From positions 14,464 through 78,463 of the forward strand of contig CACOWD010000001.1 in assembly GCA_902630915.1 (NCBI GenBank): 64,000 bases of DNA, read 5' to 3'. Under the pieces are notes generated by a model, which saw only the letters and a program-made list of their open reading frames with translations, had not been told where the DNA came from and ran no database searches. Both the position numbers and the translations under genes were made by a program. Position 1 is the first letter of the stretch. Every line of letters starts with the position of its first letter. This DNA comes from an uncultured Pelagibacteraceae bacterium. Its GTDB lineage: Bacteria; Pseudomonadota; Alphaproteobacteria; Pelagibacterales; Pelagibacteraceae. Below are positions 1 through 7,842 of the stretch, piece after piece.

Positions 1-519
1 AGTAAATCTTTTAAAATCTATATTCACATAATAGTTCTATCTCTTATTAGCCAAAATCTTATTGGAGCAGAAGATTTTTCAAAAAACGTTATTATTCATG
101 AAAAACCTCAAATTATTAGCGAACTAAAATTTAAAGACTCTAATCTTCAAGACGTTGATTTAATGAACAAAAGAGGCAAGATCATGATAATTAATTTTTG
201 GGCCACATGGTGTGCTCCGTGTCGAAAAGAAATGCCCTCTTTAGAAAAACTAGGTAACAAGTTACCAGAAATTGACATTTTTGCAGTGAACATGGAAAAA
301 CCAAATAATATGAAAGTAGATAAATTTTTCAAAGATATAGGAGTAAAAGATCTAAAAACGTACTACGATCCTGAATTAAGATTAGTAAAAGGGTTTAAAT
401 TAAGGGGCTTACCAACAAGCATATTAATTAATAAAGAAGGAAAAGAATTTGGAAAAATAATTGGTGAAATTGATTTCGCTAGCGATGAATTTATAAACTT
501 TTTAAGAAAATATATTTAG
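1..519 (+). CDS. TlpA/ResA-like thiol-disulfide oxidoreductase, 5'-truncated
   Basis: The reading frame is open from the first base of the window, so the true start lies upstream. The visible part begins with a hydrophobic stretch that looks like the end of a signal peptide or membrane anchor (about residues 5-22). A thioredoxin fold follows, with the active site FWATWCAPCRKE (Cys at visible residues 71 and 74) and the cis-proline loop RGLPTS. TlpA/ResA-family proteins are exported and reduce disulfides in the periplasm, often for cytochrome c maturation or copper-site assembly. The next gene converges on it with a 4-bp overlap. The family is clear; the specific partner is not. Confidence 0.85.
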   Translation, partial: SKSFKIYIHIIVLSLISQNLIGAEDFSKNVIIHEKPQIISELKFKDSNLQDVDLMNKRGKIMIINFWATWCAPCRKEMPSLEKLGNKLPEIDIFAVNMEKPNNMKVDKFFKDIGVKDLKTYYDPELRLVKGFKLRGLPTSILINKEGKEFGKIIGEIDFASDEFINFLRKYI

Positions 520-716
520 TCTTTAAAAAAATAGGCAAGTAAAACTAAAACTATAATTGCAATGAATTGCAATAATACCCTCAATTGCATAAGTTTATTA
601 GAATATTTTTTACTAGTACTTCCTCCTTTAAATAAAGTATAAATACCCAATATTAAAACTATGGCAACAGCACCTAATAAAGTGAAACCTATAAAGTTAA
701 ATAAAAACTCTGACAT
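516..716 (-). CDS. HIG1-domain-like twin-transmembrane small protein
   Basis: This 66-residue protein has two predicted membrane helices (about residues 3-27 and 46-63) joined by a short basic loop rich in Gly, Ser and Lys. That is the layout of the alphaproteobacterial twin-transmembrane proteins related to mitochondrial HIG1, which associate with respiratory complexes; such a role here is inference. It ends 4 bp inside the converging TlpA-like gene. Its ATG lies only 15 bp from the ATG of the divergent esterase, so any promoter must overlap the neighbouring coding sequence. Confidence 0.7.
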   Translation of the reverse strand: MSEFLFNFIGFTLLGAVAIVLILGIYTLFKGGSTSKKYSNKLMQLRVLLQFIAIIVLVLLAYFFKD

Positions 717-731
717 TGATAATTTATCTAT

Positions 732-1388
732 ATGACCTTCTCATTAAATACAATTATTTTAGAGCCGCTTTCCAAAGAAAATCCAAAGAATGCAGTAATT
801 CTTTGTCACGGTTATGGTGGAGACGGTAAAGATATTTCAATTTTAGCCAGTTATTGGAGAGCACATTTGCCAGATACTATAATAATTTGCCCGGACGCCC
901 CTGAAAAATGTGCGGCAAGCCCGTCAGGATTCCAATGGTTTGATTTAATGGATCAAACTCCTGAACAAATTTTATCAAAATCTCTTGTAGCAGAGAATAA
1001 ACTTAATCAATTTATAGATGAAATTAAAAAAAAATATGATTTAAAAGCTAATAAAATTATAATCGGCGGTTTTAGTCAAGGATGTATGATAACTTTACAA
1101 ACAGGATTAAAGCGAAAAGATACTATTAATTCCATTATTGGTTATTCTGGAAGAATTATAAGCACAGAACACCTTTCTAAAAATATCATTTCAAGACCTA
1201 ATATTATCTTAATGCACGGAGATCTTGACCAAGTTGTTCCAATAGAATCACTGCTTGAAGCTAAAGATTTTTTCGGAAAAAATAATTACGAAATTGAAAC
1301 AAAAATATTTAAACACTGTGAACATCGTATACCAACAGAGGGGTCAAGTTTGGGTCTACAATTCATTAAAAAACATTTTAATTTATAA
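732..1388 (+). CDS. Phospholipase/carboxylesterase-family alpha/beta hydrolase
   Basis: The 218-residue protein is a single alpha/beta-hydrolase domain without a signal peptide. The oxyanion-hole segment HGYGGDG is near residue 26, the nucleophile elbow GFSQG places the Ser at 115, the acidic residue is in HGDLDQVVP (Asp166) and the His in CEHRIP (His198). This is the carboxylesterase/phospholipase family that includes small acyl-protein thioesterase-like enzymes, so it should hydrolyse esters or thioesters in the cytoplasm. The substrate cannot be read from the sequence. It is divergent from the HIG1-like gene and followed by an HNH endonuclease gene after about 60 bp. Confidence 0.85.
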   Translation: MTFSLNTIILEPLSKENPKNAVILCHGYGGDGKDISILASYWRAHLPDTIIICPDAPEKCAASPSGFQWFDLMDQTPEQILSKSLVAENKLNQFIDEIKKKYDLKANKIIIGGFSQGCMITLQTGLKRKDTINSIIGYSGRIISTEHLSKNIISRPNIILMHGDLDQVVPIESLLEAKDFFGKNNYEIETKIFKHCEHRIPTEGSSLGLQFIKKHFNL

Positions 1389-1449
1389 CTATTTTAACTG
1401 TAACATAATTATAACTTGATAAAATTTTTCTTATCAGTTAGCTTTAAGT

Positions 1450-2019
1450 ATGATTATTTCTTCTGCAGATAAAGTTCCATTAGAAAAGTGTCCAGCATTA
1501 GTTCTTAATGCTGATTTTAGACCTTTAAGTTATTACCCACTTTCAATTTGGTGTTGGCAAGATGCAGTTAAATCAGTTTTTTTAGATAGAGTAAGTATTG
1601 TTTCAAATTATAAAAGAAAAATTAGAAGTCCATCTTTTGAAATGAATTTACCGAGCGTAATAGCTCTAAAAAACTTTATACAACCTTCAAAGAATCCAAA
1701 CTTTACAAGATTTAATGTTTTTTTGAGAGACAAGTTTGCCTGTCAATATTGCGGAGATAAAAAAGATTTAACTTTTGATCATTTATTGCCTAAATCAAAA
1801 GGTGGTTTAACAGATTGGAATAATGTAGTAACAGCTTGCTCAAGTTGTAATGTTAAAAAGGGTGGAAAACTTTACAAAGACTGTGATTTAAAATTAACTA
1901 ATAAACCTTACGCCCCAACCCTAGAAGATTTACACAAAAATGGTAGAAACTTTCCACCAAACTTTTTGCACGAAAGCTGGATGGACTATCTCTACTGGGA
2001 TATCGAATTAGAGCCGTAA
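1450..2019 (+). CDS. HNH endonuclease
   Basis: The protein has 189 residues. A zinc-bound HNH module runs from about residue 96 to 140: paired Cys98/Cys101, the catalytic DH at 110-111 (TFDHLLPKSKGG), Asn124/125 in the DWNNVV segment, and Cys130/Cys133. The N-terminal 90 residues carry the conserved segment NADFRPLSYYPLS typical of chromosomal HNH proteins common in alphaproteobacteria. These belong to the McrA-like superfamily; the in vivo role of this housekeeping-type subgroup is unknown and nothing here indicates a restriction system. It ends directly against the converging coq7 gene. Confidence 0.85.
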   Translation: MIISSADKVPLEKCPALVLNADFRPLSYYPLSIWCWQDAVKSVFLDRVSIVSNYKRKIRSPSFEMNLPSVIALKNFIQPSKNPNFTRFNVFLRDKFACQYCGDKKDLTFDHLLPKSKGGLTDWNNVVTACSSCNVKKGGKLYKDCDLKLTNKPYAPTLEDLHKNGRNFPPNFLHESWMDYLYWDIELEP

Positions 2020-2553
2020 TTAAATTTTTTCAGAAATTGTAATAGCAATTCTTGATGAAGTTTTGATAACTTTATCTAGTAACCCAAATAAACCTTTTTT
2101 TGTTGCACCATTATCATAAGCAATATCTTTATGATCTAATTCATCTTGTCTGAATTTCATAATTTTTTTTTTTAATTCTTCTTCATCTTTACCAAGTTTG
2201 TAAGTCTGATCTTTGTAATGACCATCTATTACTTCTTCAACTGAAGCAGTGCACAACATAGCTGCTCTCTCACCGAGCATCGCAGTTCCAAAACCTAAAG
2301 TAACTCCCATCAAATCCCAGAGAGGCAAAAGTTTAGTAGGTTTAATATTTCTCTTTTTAATTTCGTTATCAAAGTATTCGTAATGCTCTCTTTCATGTTC
2401 TTTCATCTCTTCAATTTTTCTTTTTAAAGATGCATTTTGTTTGAAAGTTTTTAAAGCAAGTAATTGACCTTCGTAAATTTTAATAGCACCACGCTCTCCA
2501 GCATGATCTACTCTTATAATTTCTTCTAAAGTTTTTTTATTAGTTTTTTCCAT
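2020..2553 (-). CDS. coq7: Demethoxyubiquinone hydroxylase (Coq7)
   Basis: The 177-residue protein is a ferritin-like diiron monooxygenase of the Coq7/CatA family. It hydroxylates 2-polyprenyl-3-methyl-6-methoxybenzoquinol in the late aerobic steps of ubiquinone synthesis. The first iron-binding helix reads IIRVDHAGERGA (Glu20), followed by EHEREH at about 52-57; the second helix pair has SVEEVIDGHY and the terminal DELDHKDIA. The length matches the short bacterial and mitochondrial form. The start overlaps the end of the upstream dsbB-like gene by 14 bp, so the two are probably co-transcribed with the DedA-like gene. Confidence 0.95.
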   Translation of the reverse strand: MEKTNKKTLEEIIRVDHAGERGAIKIYEGQLLALKTFKQNASLKRKIEEMKEHEREHYEYFDNEIKKRNIKPTKLLPLWDLMGVTLGFGTAMLGERAAMLCTASVEEVIDGHYKDQTYKLGKDEEELKKKIMKFRQDELDHKDIAYDNGATKKGLFGLLDKVIKTSSRIAITISEKI

Positions 2554-3022
2554 AATTTTTAATTACTTTAACCATAATACCACTAAGCATTATCGATATA
2601 ACTGTATTTATTGTAGCAAGAGAAAGTCCAAAAAACCTAAAAGTCACGTCTTTACAGCTTATTGGAGTTTTATTTTGGAGTTGTTTTAGCAAATCTCCTT
2701 TAGATATATTTATATTAGATGCACCCGAATCGCATACTAAAGACTCACTAAAAAGTCCTTGTTCAATCCCTACATGGTAAAAAGAAACTAAAGAGCCAAA
2801 AACAAAAAATAATAGCACAATTCCAGCAATCAATTTTTCAAACTTATTGATTATGAATATTAATGAGATGAGTATTAAAGACCCTAAATAAGGAATTCTC
2901 TCAATCAAACACAAATTGCAAGGTTCGTGTCCCAATATATATTGAATAAAATAAGCTAAACCTAAAGACAAAATGCTAAAAGCTAAAATACTATTTAAAA
3001 TGATCCTATTATTATTCAACAT
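2540..3022 (-). CDS. DsbB-family disulfide bond formation protein
   Basis: I take the start at 3022, where ATG overlaps the stop of the preceding gene (TAATG); a longer in-frame extension upstream would overlap that gene and lacks the family's N-terminus. The resulting 160-residue protein has four hydrophobic segments. The first periplasmic loop carries GHEPCNLCLIER (Cys35 and Cys38); the second carries Cys97 and Cys123, the expected two redox pairs of DsbB. DsbB reoxidises DsbA and passes electrons to quinone. It lies between a membrane protein gene and coq7. Confidence 0.85.
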   Translation of the reverse strand: MLNNNRIILNSILAFSILSLGLAYFIQYILGHEPCNLCLIERIPYLGSLILISLIFIINKFEKLIAGIVLLFFVFGSLVSFYHVGIEQGLFSESLVCDSGASNINISKGDLLKQLQNKTPISCKDVTFRFFGLSLATINTVISIMLSGIMVKVIKNYGKN

Positions 3023-3621
3023 TAAGTGAAAATTATATAAAGTATGACAGCTAAAACTACAATAAAGATACCAGTCAGAGTAAACCATAGCGCACCTCTT
3101 TTTTCGATGAATCCACCGAATTTTTTTCCAAAAATAAATGTAAAATAAGAAACTAGGAAAAACCTTAGTCCTCTAGTAAATAAACATATACAGAAAAATA
3201 CTGGAAGATTATAGGCGATCACTCCACTAGTAATAGTAAAGACTTTAAAGGGAAGAGGAGTAAATCCAGCTAAAAACATAATTCCAAGCCAAGCTAAAAA
3301 ACCGCCTTTTGTAGACATCTTATCTTGCATCTCAAAAACTTTTTCTTCGTAACCATAAAATTCAATAATTACCATTGATGCATCTAAAAAGAAAACACCT
3401 AACATATATCCAAATAAACCGCCTAATACTGAACCTAATGTAGCTATAAGAAATATCTTAAGATAATCTTCTCTCTTCGCCACCACCATTGGAACAATCA
3501 TTAAATCAGGCGGAACTGGAAAAAAGAAACTCTCAATAAATGCTACAAAACCTAATAAAGGCTTTGAAAATTTATGTCTAGCAAGCTCGACGCATCTATC
3601 GTATAATTTTTTTAAAATCAT
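3022..3621 (-). CDS. DedA/YqaA-like VTT-domain membrane protein
   Basis: The protein has about 199 residues from the ATG at 3621; a GTG at 3636 would add five. It has several hydrophobic helices and the VTT (SNARE-associated) signatures FVAFIESFFFPVPPD near the N-terminus and FLAGFTPLPFKVFTI near residue 120. YqaA-type members of the DedA superfamily are thought to move lipids or support envelope integrity; the substrate is unknown. The stop codon overlaps the dsbB start. The start shares the palindrome CATG with the divergent small gene on the plus strand. Confidence 0.8.
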   Translation of the reverse strand: MILKKLYDRCVELARHKFSKPLLGFVAFIESFFFPVPPDLMIVPMVVAKREDYLKIFLIATLGSVLGGLFGYMLGVFFLDASMVIIEFYGYEEKVFEMQDKMSTKGGFLAWLGIMFLAGFTPLPFKVFTITSGVIAYNLPVFFCICLFTRGLRFFLVSYFTFIFGKKFGGFIEKRGALWFTLTGIFIVVLAVILYIIFT

Positions 3622-3805
3622 GAATTTAAAATGCACAATCCTTAGGTATCTGGCAAGTTTAATATTATCTACAGTCGCTATTTATTCAATCGTTATAGTT
3701 GCAGGAATGTTTGGTGCTGATTACGGGTTCTCGCCGGAAGGAACATTTATTATTTGGATTTTAATGGCTATTTTAATCAATCAAAGTGTAACGTGGCAAA
3801 AATAA
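3620..3805 (+). CDS. Small two-helix membrane protein of unknown function
   Basis: The 61-residue protein has two hydrophobic segments (about residues 9-31 and 41-55) separated by FGADYGFSPEG, and a short polar tail. I do not recognise the family. A perfect TATAAT hexamer at 3602-3607 lies 12 bp before the ATG, suggesting an almost leaderless transcript; I see no convincing -35 box or Shine-Dalgarno sequence. The stop is 7 bp before the next gene, a regulator, so the two may be an operon. A shorter start at Met29 or later would lose the first helix. Confidence 0.55.
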   Translation: MNLKCTILRYLASLILSTVAIYSIVIVAGMFGADYGFSPEGTFIIWILMAILINQSVTWQK

Positions 3806-3812
3806 AAAATAA

Positions 3813-4865
3813 ATGTCTAAACCAATAGATCTTAAAACAGTAAAAATTTTTGAACCTTTAACAAAAAAACCTGAACTTTTGGGGCATAAAGATTATACCA
3901 ACTTAAACCCTGAAATGGTCTATGAAGTTTTGTCTAATCATTCTAATGAAACAGTAACATTGTGGTTTAAATTACAGCAAGCCTGGTGCAACAATGCATA
4001 CAATACTTTTAAAGACTATGATAGCTACTTAATTTTAGTTTATCTAGTTAATACTGTTTTTCAAAAATATTCTGATAGATTTCAATTTCTATCATATGAG
4101 GAATTTTATGCCAAAGACGAATTAGTAATAGATAAAATAAATTTAATAGAAATCTCAAAAGAGCTTAATATTCCAAAAGAAACAGTAAGAAGAAAAGTAA
4201 ATTTTCTTCAAGATCAAAATATTATATTCAGAAAAGGAAAAGCTATCTTTTTCAGCAATGCAATAAATAAAATGCAAAGACCTGCTAATTCAAAAAAAAT
4301 GATGGCTAATTTCTTAGAAAAAACTAGTCAAATTCTTACCAAAGAGTCTTGGTTTGGAAAATCATACAATAAAGATGAAATCGAATCATTTATTGATAAG
4401 TATTTTACAATATGCTGGCAACATTGGTTTAGATTACAAATTCCTTTCTTAGTAAGACACAGAACCTTTTTTGGTGATCTAGAAACATGGAATGTTTGGG
4501 GTGCGATTGGTATTTCACAATTCACAGATTATTCAAAACAAGTGAAAACTCGAGTTGTTGAGGAAGCTAGAGATTATGCAGACTTGTATTTACACCTATT
4601 AAGACATACTCCTAAAAATGGAATAAACGCATCTTCTATTTCTGAAATTTCCACAATTCCAAGAGCAACAGTAATTAGAAAATTAAAATATCTTTTAAAA
4701 CAAAAATTAGTTATTAAAAACAAAAAACTTGAGTATATGCTTTTACCATCTCCTAAAAACATAAAATCCTTTGAACAAAACTATATGCATAATCAAAAAC
4801 ATAAAGCTGGTTTTGTATCAACGATCTTTGATCTTATGAAAAACTCTTCTTTCAGGGTAGAATAA
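3813..4865 (+). CDS. Putative regulator with two winged-helix segments
   Basis: The 350-residue protein has no membrane segment. Two regions look like winged helix-turn-helix motifs. One is at about residues 108-148, containing EISKELNIPKETVRRKVNFL and a short wing; the other is near the C-terminus (about 270-310), containing SEISTIPRATVIRKLKYLL and a similar wing. The duplicated arrangement suggests DNA binding as a pseudo-dimer. The stretch between them is rich in Trp and aromatic residues and could bind a ligand. No family name can be given with confidence. It is followed after 15 bp by a BASS-family transporter gene, a plausible target. Confidence 0.65.
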   Translation: MSKPIDLKTVKIFEPLTKKPELLGHKDYTNLNPEMVYEVLSNHSNETVTLWFKLQQAWCNNAYNTFKDYDSYLILVYLVNTVFQKYSDRFQFLSYEEFYAKDELVIDKINLIEISKELNIPKETVRRKVNFLQDQNIIFRKGKAIFFSNAINKMQRPANSKKMMANFLEKTSQILTKESWFGKSYNKDEIESFIDKYFTICWQHWFRLQIPFLVRHRTFFGDLETWNVWGAIGISQFTDYSKQVKTRVVEEARDYADLYLHLLRHTPKNGINASSISEISTIPRATVIRKLKYLLKQKLVIKNKKLEYMLLPSPKNIKSFEQNYMHNQKHKAGFVSTIFDLMKNSSFRVE

Positions 4866-4880
4866 ATAGCAGTATAAAAA

Positions 4881-5726
4881 ATGGAAATTGTAACTAAAAT
4901 AGCACCCGTATGTCTTGCCATAATAATGTTCGGTTTAGGTCTTGGCTTAACAGTAGGAGATTTTACAAGAGTGCTAAAAAATCCTAGAGATTTTTTAGTA
5001 GGTTTTATATGTCAGGTTATTTTGCTTCCAATAATTGCCTTCATCTTAATTAATATTATTTCACTTCCTCTAGAAATTGCATTAGGAGTTATGGTGATAG
5101 CTGCGGCGCCAGGAGGAGTAACTTCAAATATTCTTACAAAGTTTGCAGGTGGAGATGTAGCTCTATCAATCAGTTTAACAGCGATTGTAAGTTTATTAAG
5201 TATTTTAATTGTTCCTTTAGTAGTCTTTAATTCTGCAGAATTTTTAGGGATTGGAATTACAAAAGATATTTCAATGCTAAATATAGCCTTGAAAATGTTC
5301 CTCGTCGTAACTCTTCCCGTTATTTTTGGAATGATTATTAGAAGTTTAATGACAAACTTTATAATATCCAAAACTTTAATAATTCAAAGATTCTCAATAA
5401 TTTTATTTTTAGTTGTATTTATCGCAATTTGGGTTGAGGAGTGGGATAGAATATCTTCATTTATAACTAGAGCAGGTTTAATTACTCTCATTTTAAATAT
5501 AACAATGCTTATCCTTGGTTATTACATTGCAAAATTCTTTACATCAGGCGTTGCGCAAAGAAAATGTATTTCATTGGAATGCGGCCTACAAAATGGAACT
5601 TTAGCAGTATTCGTAACTACACAATTATTTGATGATATTGTATTTATGGTACCAACAGCAGCGTATGCTTTAATAATGTTTTGTACCTCTATTATTTTTG
5701 TTCTCATAGTAAGAAAAATCAATTAG
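4881..5726 (+). CDS. Bile acid:sodium symporter (BASS) family transporter
   Basis: The 281-residue protein is almost entirely hydrophobic, with nine to ten membrane helices. It carries family signatures such as APGGVTSNILTKFAGGD near residue 75 and SLECGLQNGTLAVFV near 235. BASS/SBF proteins couple sodium to uptake of organic anions, in bacteria often 2-oxo acids, pantoate or similar compounds; the substrate here is not determined. The regulator gene directly upstream may control it. tRNA-Leu begins 13 bp after the stop. Confidence 0.9.
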   Translation: MEIVTKIAPVCLAIIMFGLGLGLTVGDFTRVLKNPRDFLVGFICQVILLPIIAFILINIISLPLEIALGVMVIAAAPGGVTSNILTKFAGGDVALSISLTAIVSLLSILIVPLVVFNSAEFLGIGITKDISMLNIALKMFLVVTLPVIFGMIIRSLMTNFIISKTLIIQRFSIILFLVVFIAIWVEEWDRISSFITRAGLITLILNITMLILGYYIAKFFTSGVAQRKCISLECGLQNGTLAVFVTTQLFDDIVFMVPTAAYALIMFCTSIIFVLIVRKIN

Positions 5727-5739
5727 ATTATCTATAAAA

Positions 5740-5826
5740 GGGCGAATGGTGGAACTGGTAGACGCGCCGGACTCAAAATCCGGTGGTAGCAATACCTTGA
5801 GAGTTCGAGTCTCTCTTCGCCCACCA
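5740..5826 (+). tRNA. tRNA-Leu(CAA)
   Basis: An 87-nt class II tRNA. The acceptor stem pairs 5740-5746 with 5816-5822, followed by discriminator A and an encoded CCA. The anticodon stem ccgga/tccgg encloses the loop CTCAAAA, giving anticodon CAA. A long variable arm and the T-loop TTCGAGT are visible. The acyl-CoA synthetase ATG follows 4 bp after the CCA. Confidence 0.95.
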
Positions 5827-5830
5827 AGTT

Positions 5831-7507
5831 ATGGACATAAGTAAATTAAATAGCTTAGTTGAACTTTACTTTAAAAAGACAGAAGAAGTTGATGGTAAAA
5901 GACCATTCTTAAAATGGTTAAAACCTGACAAACAAACTTATAATTGGGAAGATGTAACTGAAAGAATTTATAAATTAACTGCAAAAGTACAATCATTAAT
6001 AAAACAAGGTGATAGATGTTTAATACTTTCCGAGAATAGACCTTATTGGCTTATGACCGACATTGCTATTATGAATGCAGGCGGTATTTCAGTTCCTATT
6101 TTTACAACTTATTCTGCAAACGATTATGAATATATTTTAAATGATTGTAAGCCCTCATTAATATTTGTATCAAATCAAGATCAATTTAGTAAAATTAAAA
6201 ATTTTATAAATAGTGATGTTAAAAAAATAATATCTTTTGAAAGAATAGATACAGATAGTTTATTGATTAAAGAAATTTTAAATGAAGAAATTAATAAAAA
6301 GATAGTTAATAAAGATTTAAAACGGAATATGCCTGCTTGTATAATTTATACATCAGGTACTTCTGGAAATCCTAAAGGAGTTGTTTTAAGTCATGGTGGT
6401 ATTCTGTCTAACTGCGAAGGTGCAGTTGAATTACTAGAAGTTTTAACTAAAAAAGAAGATCCAGTTTTTTTAACCTGGTTACCTTTATCACATTCTTATG
6501 AACATACAGTTCAATTTATACAAATTATAGTCGGAGCAAAAGTTTTCTATGCTGAAAGTTTAGAAAAACTGATTTCTAATATGGGAATTGCGAAACCTAC
6601 AATCATGACAGCTGTTCCTAGATTCTATCAAAATCTTTTTACAAAAATAAATATGAATTTTGAAAAACAATCTGGGTTAAAAAGAAAACTGATAAATCAG
6701 ACTTTAAATCTAGGTAAAAAAATACTCAAAAAAGAGGAATTGCAATTAAGCGAAAAAATTCTAAATTTTTTGTGCGAAAAATTAGTAAGAAAAAAAATTA
6801 GAAATCAGTTCGGTGGTAATCTACAAGCCTTCGTATCTGGGGGAGGGGCTTTAGATAAAAATATTGGAGAATTTTTAAATGCTGTTGGTTTACCTACACT
6901 TCAAGGATATGGCTTAACCGAAGCCTCTCCGGTGGTTAGCTGTAATTTACCAGATTTAGTCAAGGTCGAATCAGTAGGACCTCCGTTTAGGACTAACAAA
7001 GTAAAAATAGCAGAAGATGGAGAAATTCTTATAAAGGGAGAAAATGTTATGTTGGGATATTGGAATTTGGAAGAGGAGACCAAAAAAGTAATTAAGGATG
7101 GATGGCTACATACTGGAGATATTGGAGAAATTGATAATAAGAATTATTTAAAAATAACAGATAGAAAAAAAGATATTATTGTAAACCTTGGCGGAGATAA
7201 TATTTCTCCGAGTAAAATAGAAAATATTTTATGTTTGAATGAAAATATAAAGCAATCATTTGTTTATGGAGATAAAAAAAATTATTTAGTTGCATTAATT
7301 GTAAGTGAAAAAGAAAATAGTAAAGAAAAAATTAAACTTATAATTGAAAATATAAACAAAAGTTTAACTTTAATAGAAAAAATTAAAAAATTTGTAATAA
7401 TTAATGAAGAATTTACAATTGAAAACGGAATGCTTACACCAACTTTAAAGTTAAAAAGAAAAGAAATAATTAAAAATTATAAACAACAACTAGAAAATCT
7501 TTACTAA
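5831..7507 (+). CDS. Long-chain acyl-CoA synthetase, AMP-forming
   Basis: The 558-residue protein belongs to the ANL superfamily, long-chain acyl-CoA synthetase branch. The phosphate-binding loop YTSGTSGNPKG is at residues 173-183, the segment LPLSHSYEH follows, GYGLTEASPVVS is the A5-type motif, and TGDIGEI with ITDRKKDIIV form the hinge region. The enzyme activates fatty acids with ATP and CoA. It is close to the tRNA upstream; downstream is an AT-rich gap. The C-terminal 60 residues are Lys/Ile-rich and less conserved, in line with local base composition. Confidence 0.92.
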   Translation: MDISKLNSLVELYFKKTEEVDGKRPFLKWLKPDKQTYNWEDVTERIYKLTAKVQSLIKQGDRCLILSENRPYWLMTDIAIMNAGGISVPIFTTYSANDYEYILNDCKPSLIFVSNQDQFSKIKNFINSDVKKIISFERIDTDSLLIKEILNEEINKKIVNKDLKRNMPACIIYTSGTSGNPKGVVLSHGGILSNCEGAVELLEVLTKKEDPVFLTWLPLSHSYEHTVQFIQIIVGAKVFYAESLEKLISNMGIAKPTIMTAVPRFYQNLFTKINMNFEKQSGLKRKLINQTLNLGKKILKKEELQLSEKILNFLCEKLVRKKIRNQFGGNLQAFVSGGGALDKNIGEFLNAVGLPTLQGYGLTEASPVVSCNLPDLVKVESVGPPFRTNKVKIAEDGEILIKGENVMLGYWNLEEETKKVIKDGWLHTGDIGEIDNKNYLKITDRKKDIIVNLGGDNISPSKIENILCLNENIKQSFVYGDKKNYLVALIVSEKENSKEKIKLIIENINKSLTLIEKIKKFVIINEEFTIENGMLTPTLKLKRKEIIKNYKQQLENLY

Positions 7508-7638
7508 AAATTAAATAAAATAATATTTAATTTGCTTAAAAAAACATTGATATTACTAACTTTTTTTAATTTTATAAAAAATTAAAAAAATAATATAAAA
7601 AATTAAATTTTGAATCAAATTTGTAAATTAATTTATGT

Positions 7639-7666
7639 TTGACATGAATCTTTTAATAATTAATGT
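7639..7666 (+). promoter_or_regulatory. Sigma-70-like promoter for the tiny basic peptide gene
   Basis: A perfect -35 box TTGACA lies at 7639-7644 and a weaker -10 TAATGT at 7661-7666 with a 16-bp spacer. The predicted start near 7673 gives a leader of about 44 nt. The rest of the gap (7508-7638) is very AT-rich and shows no gene or hairpin that I can support. Confidence 0.55.
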
Positions 7667-7716
7667 TTAATTAAGAAACGAATCATTAAGATTTGTTTAT
7701 AAACAAGGGAGAAAAG

Positions 7717-7791
7717 ATGGCTAAAAGAAGAAAAAAAGCTAAAAAGAAAACTAAAAAGAAAGCTAAAAAAAGAAGAAGAAAAAGAAGATAG
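7717..7791 (+). CDS. 24-residue Lys/Arg-rich peptide
   Basis: ATG at 7717 and TAG at 7789-7791 encode 24 residues, 19 of them Lys or Arg; the others are the initial Met, three Ala and one Thr. The gene has a strong Shine-Dalgarno AAGGGAG at 7705-7711 with 5-nt spacing, a promoter upstream and a rho-independent terminator 15 bp downstream, so it looks like a complete one-gene unit. The composition points to nucleic-acid binding: a histone H1-like nucleoid peptide or a tiny ribosomal protein like Thx are the closest ideas, both inference. It sits tail to tail with carD, whose own N-terminus is Lys-rich. Confidence 0.7.
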   Translation: MAKRRKKAKKKTKKKAKKRRRKRR

Positions 7792-7805
7792 TTTTCTCTT
7801 TAACT

Positions 7806-7842
7806 AAACGCCCTTTTTAAATTTTAAGAAGGGCGTTTTTTT
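7806..7842 (+). terminator. Rho-independent terminator after the tiny peptide gene
   Basis: A 10-bp stem pairs AAACGCCCTT (7806-7815) with AAGGGCGTTT (7829-7838), followed by a run of T to 7842. It terminates the plus-strand unit. The minus-strand side lacks a clear U-tract, but the stem lies just past the carD stop and may also serve that gene. Confidence 0.85.

Noticed and set aside
1450..2019. HNH gene as part of a restriction or defence system
   Set aside because: No methyltransferase or other defence gene is adjacent; the protein matches a chromosomal housekeeping-type HNH subgroup.
5012..5371. 119-codon minus-strand frame opposite the BASS transporter
   Set aside because: It lies fully within the transporter gene and has no independent support.
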